Source: Salinicola corii
GTDB lineage: Bacteria > Pseudomonadota > Gammaproteobacteria > Pseudomonadales > Halomonadaceae
Length of the DNA stretch: 64,000 nt
Direction: 5' to 3'
NCBI RefSeq assembly: GCF_008298015.1
Contig: NZ_VTPX01000006.1
Location: 204,254-268,253 of the forward strand
A program made the translations under genes and the position numbers. A model generated the notes under the pieces. The model ran no database searches and was not told the DNA's origin. It saw nothing but the letters and a program-made list of their open reading frames with translations. The first letter of the stretch is position 1, and the number at the start of each line of letters is the position of its first letter. This document shows, one piece after another, positions 45,291 to 52,969 of this stretch.

Positions 45291-45662
45291 TGGATCCGGA
45301 GTGGGAGCAATACTTCGTCGAGGCGGGAGAGGTCTGGGGAAGGCCGGTTGGCCGTTGCGGTGATCGACCCGGTAACGGAAGCGAGTCCTTTCGCGCTCAA
45401 CTTCCTGTCGAGTCTCAACCTTGAGGGCCGGCAACGTCCTGTTGCGCTGCTGTCGATCCTTGGATGCTGTCCCTATCGCGTTCCGTGCGGCGTCGCATCG
45501 TCCTTGAAGGAGCTTCCGTGCGGCAGCGGCATCCTGCCACCCGCAGTGTATATGAGGCTTCCTCACCAAAGCGAAGAGAAAATCGCTAAAAAGCGTTAAG
45601 TTACAAAGTGATACGCTTGGCGAGGGTTTTGTCGACTGGGCTCACAAGCCATTGTTTTATGG
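45291..45662. other. Gene-free region between convergent TetR and modC genes
   Basis: 372 bp with no convincing gene; the open frames here lack family features and a ribosome-binding site. A 6-bp hairpin AGCCAT/ATGGCT at 45647-45664 overlaps the modC stop codon. A short CGCT/AGCG hairpin near 45593 followed on the minus strand by ATTTTC could end the mod transcript; both are weak. Confidence 0.45.
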
Positions 45663-46796
45663 CTAGAATCGGGAGCCGAACGCAACACTTCGAATCAGCG
45701 CGACCACCGGCTTGCCGATCACCAGTTGCATTTCGTCACAGGCTTGACGGGTAAGCCGGGCTCGCAGCCGCTGCCGGCCAACTATCAGGCGCACTTCATT
45801 GGCGCTGGGCTCATGGGTGGACGGCTCGATCGCGTCGATCACTGCCATCAGTCCATTGCGATAACTGGTGTCTCCGGGCATGGCGAGGGCGAGGGCGACA
45901 TCGCGCACGCCGACGCGCAGGCGTATCGGTGTACCGGGCGGTTGGTCGAGCGCCGGAATGCGAAGGGTCTGGTCATCGTCAAGGACGACCCGGGTCAACG
46001 AGTAGGCCTGGTCGTGGTCGACCACTCTGGCGTTCAGTCGCGTGGCGGCATCGAATCCGCCCAGTCGCTCGGTCAGGTCGAGTCGCATCATCAGTTCGTC
46101 CAACTGGCCATGCGCCGCTAGTCGGCCCTGTTCGATCAAGGCGAGATGGTCAGCAATCGTGGCGATTTCCGCGGTGTCGTGGCTGACGTAAAGTACCGGC
46201 AGATCTATCTCCCGGGTCAAGCGGACGAGATAGTGCAGGAGCTCCCGCTTGCGCTCGCCATCCAGCCCGGTCAGCGGTTCGTCCAGCAGTAGCAGGCGAG
46301 GTTGGGTCAGCAGTGCACGGCCAATGGCGACGCGGCGCGCCTCTCCCCCCGAGAGGGTTCCGGGCAGGCGCTCGAGAAGATGGCCGATTCCCAGCAAGGC
46401 CACCAGGTCGTCGAATCGTGCGCGGCCGCTCCTCGACATGCCATAGGTGAGGTTGCCGCGAACCCGGTAGTGAGGGAATAGCCGTGCTTCCTGAAAGACG
46501 ATGCCCAGCTGGCGTCGATGAATCGGTACGTGAATCTTCTGCTGGGTATCGCTCAGCGTACGCTCGCCTAGCCGGACGTAGCCGCCAGCCGGGCGGTCGA
46601 GGCCGGCAATCAATCGCAACAGACTGGTCTTGCCGCTGCCGGACTCGCCAAACAGCGCGGTCACACCGCTGGCCGGCACCGTCAGCGCGATATCCAGATC
46701 GAAGGTACCCAGGCGCTTGCGCAGCCGGCACTCCAGTGCGTTGCCGGCCGGGGCGTGGGTCTCGCCCGGGGTCGAGTGGTGAGCGTTCCCGCTCAT
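45663..46796 (-). CDS. modC: Molybdate ABC transporter ATP-binding protein
   Basis: ATPase of the molybdate importer, 377 residues. Walker A is GESGSGKTSLLRLIAGL near 50, signature LSGGEARRVAIGRALL, Walker B PRLLLLDEPLTGLDGERKRE, and H-loop VLYVSHDTAEIATIA. The C-terminal about 70 residues (NEVRLIVGRQRLRARLTRQA, LVIGKPVVALIRSVAF) form the molybdate-binding Mop/TOBE domain. Its start overlaps modB by 4 bp. A low-complexity N-terminal extension of about 20 residues is unusual for ModC; an internal start is possible. Confidence 0.93.
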   Translation of the reverse strand: MSGNAHHSTPGETHAPAGNALECRLRKRLGTFDLDIALTVPASGVTALFGESGSGKTSLLRLIAGLDRPAGGYVRLGERTLSDTQQKIHVPIHRRQLGIVFQEARLFPHYRVRGNLTYGMSRSGRARFDDLVALLGIGHLLERLPGTLSGGEARRVAIGRALLTQPRLLLLDEPLTGLDGERKRELLHYLVRLTREIDLPVLYVSHDTAEIATIADHLALIEQGRLAAHGQLDELMMRLDLTERLGGFDAATRLNARVVDHDQAYSLTRVVLDDDQTLRIPALDQPPGTPIRLRVGVRDVALALAMPGDTSYRNGLMAVIDAIEPSTHEPSANEVRLIVGRQRLRARLTRQACDEMQLVIGKPVVALIRSVAFGSRF

Positions 46797-47506
46797 CGGT
46801 CACGCTCCTGGAGGCGCTGTCTGGCGCGGCGGGCCAGCCATTCCGACGCCATCAGCGAAAACATGGCGATGACGATCGACAGCACGCAGAGCCTGGCGGC
46901 GGCGGCTTCCTTTCCTGGCGTCTGGATCAGAGTATAGAGCGCCAGCGGCAGGGTGCGAGTTTCACCCGGAATGTTGGACGCAAAAGTGATGGTGGCGCCG
47001 AATTCGGAAAGCGCGCGGGCGAACGCCAGCACCGTGCCGGTCAGCAGCCCCGGTATCGCCAGGGGCAGGGTGATCGTGAACAGCACCCGCCAGCGGTTGG
47101 CGCCGAGAGTGCCCGCGGCCGCCTCCAGCTTGGGATCGACGGCTTCCAGCGAGAGCCTGACGGCACGAACCAGCAGCGGGAACGCCATCACACCGCCGGC
47201 GATGGCGGCGCCCTGCCAGGTGAACGGCAGCGACAAGCCGAAGCCCTGGTAGAGCCACTGGCCCAGCCAGCCATGGCGTCCCAGCGATAGCAGCAGCAGG
47301 TAGCCCACCACCACGGGAGGGAGCACGAGCGGCAGATGGAGCAGGCCGTCGAGCAGGGATTTGCCGCGAAAGTCGTGACGGGCCAGCAGCCAGGCAACGG
47401 CGACGCCGGGAACCAGAATCCATCCCACGGCACTCCCGGCGATCTTCAGGCTGAGGGTGATGGCCTGCCACTCGGCATCGGAGAGCGCTATCGCCTCGAA
47501 AAGCAT
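46793..47506 (-). CDS. modB: Molybdate ABC transporter permease
   Basis: Inner-membrane permease of 237 residues with five to six helices. The start TLSLKIAGSAVGWILVPGVA and the EAA-loop region LEAVDPKLEAAAGTLGANRW, followed by RVLFTITLPLAIPGLLTGTV, are typical of ModB. FGATITFASNIPGETRTLPL is the ModB/CysT signature that precedes the last helices. It forms the homodimeric channel that takes molybdate from ModA, powered by ModC. It lies 7 bp downstream of modA and overlaps modC by 4 bp. Confidence 0.93.
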   Translation of the reverse strand: MLFEAIALSDAEWQAITLSLKIAGSAVGWILVPGVAVAWLLARHDFRGKSLLDGLLHLPLVLPPVVVGYLLLLSLGRHGWLGQWLYQGFGLSLPFTWQGAAIAGGVMAFPLLVRAVRLSLEAVDPKLEAAAGTLGANRWRVLFTITLPLAIPGLLTGTVLAFARALSEFGATITFASNIPGETRTLPLALYTLIQTPGKEAAAARLCVLSIVIAMFSLMASEWLARRARQRLQERDR

Positions 47507-47513
47507 CCGGGGC

Positions 47514-48305
47514 TCAGTCTGATTCGACCGGCGTGAAGCCGTAGCGGCTGAAAATCGCCAATGCGTCGGCGCCCGTCAGCCACCGTCGGAACGCCTCGAT
47601 GTCACTGTTCGGTGTCGGATTCACCACGGCGAGGGGGTAGGTGATCGGGTCGTGGCTATCGTCGGGGAAGACGCCGACCTGCTTGACCCGGTCGCTCGCC
47701 TCGGCGTCGGTCTGGTAGACGATGCCGAGCGGGGTCTCGTTGCGCTCCACCAGCGCCATCGCGGCCCGGACGTTGTCGCCGCTGGCTAGGCGCGATTGCA
47801 GCGCGCTCCACTCGCCGATGGACTGCAGCGCCTGCTTGGCATAGATACCGGCCGGCACGTGGCTGATCTCGCCAACCGACAGGCGCTGATCGTCGTCCAG
47901 CCGGGAGGCTATCGTGGTCCCGTCGCCCGGGGTGAAACCGGCGATGTCGCTGGCCGTCGGCGCGATCAATACCAGCCGGTTCCTGAGCAGGTCGACGCGC
48001 TCACCGACCGGCAGGTCCTGCGCTGCCAGCCAGTCCATCCACTGCTCGTTGGCGGAGAGATAGATGTCGGCGGGAGCGCCGCTGGCGATCTGGCGTGCCA
48101 GCGTCGATGAGGAGGCGTAGACCGGGACGATATCGACATCGTGGTCGGATTCGTAGGCCCGGATCGCTGCGTTCATGGCATCGGTCATCGAGGCGGCGGC
48201 GTAGATCCGGACCGGGTCGGCTCTGTCGCCGGCATGGGCGACGGCCGGGATGCAGAGGGCCAGTGCCAGCAGAGCGGACGGGATTTTACAGGCTGGGAGA
48301 TTCAC
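47514..48305 (-). CDS. modA: Molybdate-binding periplasmic protein
   Basis: 263 residues starting with GTG at 48305. The signal peptide NLPACKIPSALLALALCIPA is followed by VAHAG, with cleavage after AHA. The mature protein has RIYAAASMTDAMNAAIRAYE, VPVYASSSTLARQIASGAPA and DIYLSANEQWMDWLA, where Ser residues bind the oxyanion. KQALQSIGEWSALQSRLASG and PLGIVYQTDAEA are also family-like. It delivers molybdate or tungstate to ModBC. A ModE operator lies 9 bp upstream of the start. Confidence 0.94.
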   Translation of the reverse strand: MNLPACKIPSALLALALCIPAVAHAGDRADPVRIYAAASMTDAMNAAIRAYESDHDVDIVPVYASSSTLARQIASGAPADIYLSANEQWMDWLAAQDLPVGERVDLLRNRLVLIAPTASDIAGFTPGDGTTIASRLDDDQRLSVGEISHVPAGIYAKQALQSIGEWSALQSRLASGDNVRAAMALVERNETPLGIVYQTDAEASDRVKQVGVFPDDSHDPITYPLAVVNPTPNSDIEAFRRWLTGADALAIFSRYGFTPVESD

Positions 48306-48313
48306 GGGCTTCT

Positions 48314-48337
48314 CGCTATGTCTGAATGGAAATAACG
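48314..48337 (-). promoter_or_regulatory. ModE operator of modABC
   Basis: The 24-bp sequence beginning CGCTATGT and ending AAATAACG, with an 8-bp centre, matches the E. coli modA operator pattern CGTTATAT-N8-ACATAACG. It sits between modE and the modA start, so ModE-molybdate should repress modABC here. Confidence 0.82.
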
Positions 48338-48398
48338 GGAAATCACTATAGCCGCCGGCAATGCGGTGGTCGAGAGGGAATCGCGCAAAGCGGTGGGA

Positions 48399-48815
48399 TC
48401 AGTCGGAATCGGCATCGGCCGCCGGTGCTTCGGCCTGGCTGTCGTCGGTATCGACGGCGCGGGGCGGCGCGAGACGATTCATCAGCGCCTGCCCATGGGG
48501 ATTGTCGTCGAGATCGGCCATCAGCCGGCGATAGTCGTCGACCAGGGCGCGGCCCTGTGCCGTCAGGGTCGCCCCGCCACGCCGGGTGCCGCCGGTGACG
48601 GTATCGACCACCGACGCGGCGAGGTGCCGGTTCATGGTGTCGAGAAGTTGCCACGCCTTCTTGTAGCTCAGGCCCATCTCGCGGCACGCCGCGGCGATCG
48701 AGCCGTGCCGCTGGATCGCCTCCAGCAGCTCGATCTTGCCCGGGCCGACGACGATCTCCCGATCGGCGACCAGGCGAAGCTGAAAGCGCGGCGAGGGGTG
48801 GTGGGTTCGGGTCAT
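48399..48815 (-). CDS. modE: Molybdate-responsive regulator ModE (DNA-binding domain form)
   Basis: 138 residues from ATG 48815. The ModE winged helix is clear: IELLEAIQRHGSIAAACREM, GLSYKKAWQLLDTMNRHLAA and VTGGTRRGGATLTAQGRALV. Full-length E. coli ModE has about 262 residues with two C-terminal Mop domains; these are missing and only an acidic tail follows. Such short forms are known, but how molybdate is sensed is then unclear. The gene is directly upstream of modABC in the same direction, separated by a ModE operator. Confidence 0.88.
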   Translation of the reverse strand: MTRTHHPSPRFQLRLVADREIVVGPGKIELLEAIQRHGSIAAACREMGLSYKKAWQLLDTMNRHLAASVVDTVTGGTRRGGATLTAQGRALVDDYRRLMADLDDNPHGQALMNRLAPPRAVDTDDSQAEAPAADADSD

Positions 48816-48876
48816 GGTGGCATCGTGGCGGTGGCGAGCCCCTGTTGTAACACAGGCGCTCGCCACGGGCCCAGGA

Positions 48877-50283
48877 TCAGGCCGTCTGCGCCACCTGCTG
48901 GCGGACACCGGCCCGCCAGCGCAGATAGTCCACGGCGACGAACAGCAGCAGGCTGGCGCCCATTACCGGCAAGGCATAGCCGAAGGCGGTCGCGACGAGC
49001 AGGACGACCAGCCGCGATCGCCGATCCATCAGCCGGAAGATGGCGGTCAACGTCTGCGGCTCGCGGGAAGCGGCGGTTCGTCGACGCCACCACATCGCGT
49101 AGCCCCAGCAGATCAAGGTGACGAGGCATGAGGCGAACGCGACCAGTGCCAACTGGTTGGGCAGTCCGAACAGCACTCCCATGTGCAGGTCGATTCCCCA
49201 GCGGGTCAGTTTGGCGGCCAGCGGGAAGGTGGCGAAATCGGCACGGTCGGTGACGGCAAAGGTTTGCGGGTCCAGGGCGATCTGATCGACCTGCGTCGGC
49301 CACTCCCGCCCGACTTCACGAATTTTCCACGCGGTCGTCGGCGAGTTCGGCGGCACGATCTCGAGCCTGTCGGCGTCGATGCCGGCGGCTCTCGCGGCGG
49401 CGAGCGCCAAGTCGAAATCACCGGGCGACGACGTCGGTCGCGAAGTGGCCATGGCGGTGTGGCTGGCGGCGACGTGATGCTCGGCATGGGGATCGCTGGG
49501 GGCCGCGGCGGTCGGTTCCACTGAAGTTGGTGTGGGCGCTGCGAGATTGGTCGACACGCTGGGCGTGCCCCAGCCCCAGGCATGTCGCAGCTGGGCGATG
49601 TTGCCGCCCGCCCATTGCGACCAGGTCAGGCCTGTCGCCGAGAAGAACAGCAGTCCGATCAGCGCTACCGTGCCGAGCGTGGCGTGACGTTGGCGCAAGC
49701 GCTGCGGTCCCGCCGCCCGCCGGCGAATTCGACGCCGCCACCACAGAAAACCGCCGCCCAGCGCGGCGATCCAGAGCCAGGAGGCGGCCAGCTCGCTGTA
49801 GAGACGACCGAGATCACCCAGCAGCAGACTGCGGTGGAACTGGTCGATGGCGGTACGCAGAGGGAGCACGCCGCTGGTACCGTAGACCGTCATGTCGCCC
49901 CGAAGCGCCAGCGTGACCGGATCGATGAACAGGGCACGATGCTCCGAGGGCCCCAACCCTTCACCCGCGAACATGACCCGTGTGGTCGCTCCCGGCGCCG
50001 ACGCGGGGCGAACGGCGGCGGGGGCTACGCTGATCCCCGCGGCGACCTGGGCGGCCTCGATCTGGTGGGAGATGGGCTGGGGCTCACCGCGACTCTGGGT
50101 GGTCAGTGCGTCGTGATAAAGCCAGTTCTCGAGTTGGGGCGTCAGCGCATAGGCTATCCCCGATAGCGCGGCGACGAGCAGAAACGGCCCGACGAACAGG
50201 CCGACGTAGAAGTGAAGGCGAGTGATCAGTGCGACCCACAAGGGGGGCTGGCGGCGATCGGTCGCCGCTGAAACGGTGTCCAT
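48877..50283 (-). CDS. PepSY-associated membrane protein (metal-linked, function unproven)
   Basis: 468 residues with four to five membrane helices and two large periplasmic PepSY-type regions. The N-terminal LWVALITRLHFYVGLFVGPF, LLVAALSGIAYALTPQLENW is the PepSY_TM signature, and IDQFHRSLLLGDLGRLYSEL and RWGIDLHMGVLFGLPNQLAL are also typical. Members usually accompany TonB-dependent receptors and are thought to reduce or process metal-siderophore complexes. A His-rich patch (DPHAEHHVAASHTAM, near residue 270) is in the periplasmic part. It is paired with a DUF2946 gene, a combination often seen with copper-related receptors; no receptor gene is in the window. Confidence 0.82.
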   Translation of the reverse strand: MDTVSAATDRRQPPLWVALITRLHFYVGLFVGPFLLVAALSGIAYALTPQLENWLYHDALTTQSRGEPQPISHQIEAAQVAAGISVAPAAVRPASAPGATTRVMFAGEGLGPSEHRALFIDPVTLALRGDMTVYGTSGVLPLRTAIDQFHRSLLLGDLGRLYSELAASWLWIAALGGGFLWWRRRIRRRAAGPQRLRQRHATLGTVALIGLLFFSATGLTWSQWAGGNIAQLRHAWGWGTPSVSTNLAAPTPTSVEPTAAAPSDPHAEHHVAASHTAMATSRPTSSPGDFDLALAAARAAGIDADRLEIVPPNSPTTAWKIREVGREWPTQVDQIALDPQTFAVTDRADFATFPLAAKLTRWGIDLHMGVLFGLPNQLALVAFASCLVTLICWGYAMWWRRRTAASREPQTLTAIFRLMDRRSRLVVLLVATAFGYALPVMGASLLLFVAVDYLRWRAGVRQQVAQTA

Positions 50284-50402
50284 GGGTGAACTCCAGGCCT
50301 GAACCGGATGGCAGCGCCCGACGACGGTCGTCGGACGGGCATGACATGGGCGTCCCGGATACGCATCGGGTCACGATGGGCATGCGGAGCGAGAGAACGG
50401 GT

Positions 50403-50801
50403 TCAGGCCAGGGGCGGTGCGCGGGAGGCGTAGCGGGGATAGACCGGCGTCGGCGACGGCGGGGCGACGACCTTCGGCGGATGTATGGCCGCCGGTGGCG
50501 GCGAGACCGGCGGTATGGCTCGCGGCGGCTCGATGCCTGGCGCGTGGAGAAACAGCTCGCAGTAACCGCAGGCGGCCAGGTGCCAGTGGTCGTCTGCCGT
50601 CATGGTTCGGGCGGACGATGGCATCCGGTTGTCGTCGCCGGTCGCCGCATGATGGGACGGGGCCACCATCATGCCGCCGTGGGCCGGCATCTCCATCAAG
50701 CGCTGCATCTGGCTGATCAACGGGCCCGTGAACGCCATCAGCATGGCAAACAGCGCGAGCGCGGTCAGCGGGCGGTAGCAGCGATGCCAGAAATGCGTCA
50801 T
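50403..50801 (-). CDS. DUF2946 domain protein, putative periplasmic/metal-associated
   Basis: 132 residues: an N-terminal hydrophobic segment (YRPLTALALFAMLMAFTGPL), a Met/His-rich stretch (MPAHGGMMVAPSHHAA) and the DUF2946 signature HLAACGYCELFLHAPGIEPP, then a Pro-rich tail. The Cys pair and Met/His content suggest metal contact, plausibly copper, but no member's function is firmly known to me. It lies 119 bp upstream of the PepSY gene on the same strand, likely one transcription unit. Confidence 0.78.
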   Translation of the reverse strand: MTHFWHRCYRPLTALALFAMLMAFTGPLISQMQRLMEMPAHGGMMVAPSHHAATGDDNRMPSSARTMTADDHWHLAACGYCELFLHAPGIEPPRAIPPVSPPPAAIHPPKVVAPPSPTPVYPRYASRAPPLA

Positions 50802-50907
50802 ATCTCGTCCAGGACGCCGTCGTCAGAGGGGGGACTCTACGCGCTGGCGCTTGCGCCGCCAATCACCACCGTCCGGGTGTGTAATTATGCCGCACCGGAA
50901 CCCACCC

Positions 50908-51444
50908 CTATAGCGCCAACCGTTCACCTGACACTGTCTGTTCGTGCCGTAGCAGCCAGTGCTTTCTGCCGATACCGCCGGCATAGCCCGTCAACCTGCC
51001 ATTACTGCCGATGACCCGGTGGCAGGGGATGACGAGAGAGATCGGATTGCGCCCGTTGGCAGCGCCGACCGCTCTGACCGCCGACGGGGCGCCGATCGCG
51101 ACGGCAATCTCGCGATAACTGCGAGTCTGGCCATAGGGGATCGTCCGGAGCGCCTGCCAGACCCTCGCCTGGAAGTCGGTGCCCCGAAGGGCCAGTGGCA
51201 GGTCGAACGTCGTCAGTTGTCCCAGGAAGTAGGCTTCCAGTTGCTGTGCGCAGCGTGCGGTGACGGCGTTGGGGTTGTCGACATGGCCCGGCGTCTTCGA
51301 AAAAGCGACCCAGGTCAGGCCCAGCGCGGTGGCGCGAATCTCGATGGGACCCAGGGGGATCGACGCCGGTGGTTGATAGCGCTGGACGAATTCGTCGTGA
51401 CGCGCCGGCAGGCGGGCGTCGCACTGGGGGAAGTCTGTGTTCAT
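50908..51444 (-). CDS. ogt: Methylated-DNA-protein cysteine methyltransferase
   Basis: 178 residues from ATG 51444, overlapping the Ada-AlkA gene by 4 bp. It removes methyl groups from O6-methylguanine onto its own cysteine. The active site [20 protein letters not shown] is intact, with the HTH region [20 protein letters not shown] and [20 protein letters not shown] upstream. Length fits Ogt. Coupling to the glycosylase gene makes an alkylation-damage operon. Confidence 0.94.
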   Translation of the reverse strand: MNTDFPQCDARLPARHDEFVQRYQPPASIPLGPIEIRATALGLTWVAFSKTPGHVDNPNAVTARCAQQLEAYFLGQLTTFDLPLALRGTDFQARVWQALRTIPYGQTRSYREIAVAIGAPSAVRAVGAANGRNPISLVIPCHRVIGSNGRLTGYAGGIGRKHWLLRHEQTVSGERLAL

Positions 51445-52805
51445 AGGATCTGGTTCCAGAGCTGCATCGTGAGATAGCTGCGCCACGGGGACGCGGTGGC
51501 GATATCCACCGGCGTCTCCAGGCGGGCGAGTGCGCGGCGCAGGCCGACATCGCCGTCCAGCCAGATGTCGGGGTCGCCGTTTCCGCGCATGGCGACGACG
51601 TTGGCCGTCCACGGCCCGATTCCCTTGAGCGAGAGCCACTGCCGTGGGTCCTCGCCGAGCTCTCCCCGATCCCAGGCGGTCGCCAGCCGCCGGACGGTTT
51701 CCCGGCGACTGGCGGGCAGTTTCAGGAAAGCGAGATCGCTGGCGGCGATGGCCCCGGCGGTGGGGAAGCGCCGACGTCCGCCGGCATCGGTCTCCCCGAG
51801 ATGGTCGACCAGATTCTGAATCAGGCGGTTGGCGGCGGCAATCGAGACCTGCTGGCCCAGTACGGCACGGATGCCGGCTTCGAAGACGCCCCAGGATCCC
51901 GGCAGGCGCAGCCCTTCGGCCAGCGGCAACTCCGGTAGATGCCGCCGCAGGTGGACTTCGATGGCGGCGGTGTCGGCGTCCAGGTCCAGCATCCGCCGGA
52001 TCTGACGCACGATGGCGCTGAGGTCGCCGAGCTCGCTCAGAACCAGCGTGACCACGAACTGATGACGCTCGGGATCGTGCACGGCGTCGAAGTATCCGGT
52101 GGTCTCCCCCTGTCTCAGGGTCCGCCCCAGCGAACGCTCGTCGACCCACTCCAGGCCTTCGATGAGATGAAGCGCGTAGAAATGGCGCAGCCGTTCCCAC
52201 TGGTAGGGCGGGCGATAGGCGAGCTTGACGGTCAGGGCTGCGTTGCGTCGTTTTTGTCGCCGGATGTCGCTGGGGGTCAGCGCCATCTGCCGTTTGAAGG
52301 CGTCGTTGAAGCGCCGCAGGCTGGAAAAACCGCTGGCATGCGCGACGTCGATCACCGGCAATGCGGTCTCGTGCAGGAGCTTCTTGGCGAACAGGCACTG
52401 GCGGTAGAGCGCGTACGCCTTGGGCGATACCCCGAATCGACGCTGGAACAGCTGGCGCAGGTAGCGCTCGCCGATACCCAGTCTGTCGCAAAGTGCCGCG
52501 ACGTTGCTCTGCTGCAGCGCGCCGGCATCGATCAGGCGAATGGCCCGTGATAGCGTGGTCTGGGGTCCCTGCCAGGCGGGAGAGTCCGGTGCGCTGTCCG
52601 GACGGCAGCGCAGGCAGGGGCGAAAACCGGCGCGGGAGGCGGCGACCGCCGATTCGAAGTAACGAACGTGGCGCTCCTGCGGAAGCGTCGCCGGGCAGAT
52701 CGGGCGGCAGAATATCCCGGTGGTCTCGACGGCAATGAAGAAGCGGCCGTCGAAGCGGGCATCCCGGGCCAGGCGGGCACTGCGGCATTGCTGGGGGTCG
52801 AGCAT
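51441..52805 (-). CDS. Ada N-terminal/AraC - AlkA fusion (DNA-3-methyladenine glycosylase with regulator domain)
   Basis: 454 residues. The N-terminal Ada zinc domain (1-75) holds [18 protein letters not shown] and [10 protein letters not shown], giving the four cysteines, one of them the methylphosphotriester acceptor. An AraC HTH pair (about 85-185) includes [19 protein letters not shown] and [20 protein letters not shown]. AlkA N-terminal and HhH-GPD glycosylase domains (190-454) have [36 protein letters not shown] and the catalytic Asp region [17 protein letters not shown]. It both senses methyl damage and excises alkylated bases, and probably activates its own operon. Confidence 0.92.
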   Translation of the reverse strand: MLDPQQCRSARLARDARFDGRFFIAVETTGIFCRPICPATLPQERHVRYFESAVAASRAGFRPCLRCRPDSAPDSPAWQGPQTTLSRAIRLIDAGALQQSNVAALCDRLGIGERYLRQLFQRRFGVSPKAYALYRQCLFAKKLLHETALPVIDVAHASGFSSLRRFNDAFKRQMALTPSDIRRQKRRNAALTVKLAYRPPYQWERLRHFYALHLIEGLEWVDERSLGRTLRQGETTGYFDAVHDPERHQFVVTLVLSELGDLSAIVRQIRRMLDLDADTAAIEVHLRRHLPELPLAEGLRLPGSWGVFEAGIRAVLGQQVSIAAANRLIQNLVDHLGETDAGGRRRFPTAGAIAASDLAFLKLPASRRETVRRLATAWDRGELGEDPRQWLSLKGIGPWTANVVAMRGNGDPDIWLDGDVGLRRALARLETPVDIATASPWRSYLTMQLWNQIL

Positions 52806-52969
52806 GGGGGCGTCCTGATCATCGTCTCGACCTCATTGTAGCGGGGCGAGCCGGTGGGACTGGCCGGATCCGGCACTCAATGGTCGTCACCGCGAGGAGA
52901 TCGTCTCGAGGGAAGAACGGCGCCCGCGAGGCACCGTTTGAGAGCGGGGTCGGCAGGTCGCGAGAGTCG

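Noticed and set aside
45348..45599. 83-codon frame after the TetR gene
   Set aside because: No ribosome-binding site, no family similarity, and the sequence looks like ordinary intergenic DNA.
50908..52788. A 626-residue frame fusing an unknown N-terminus to Ogt
   Set aside because: The upstream part is an out-of-frame reading of the Ada-AlkA gene; Ogt starts at 51444 with its own ATG.
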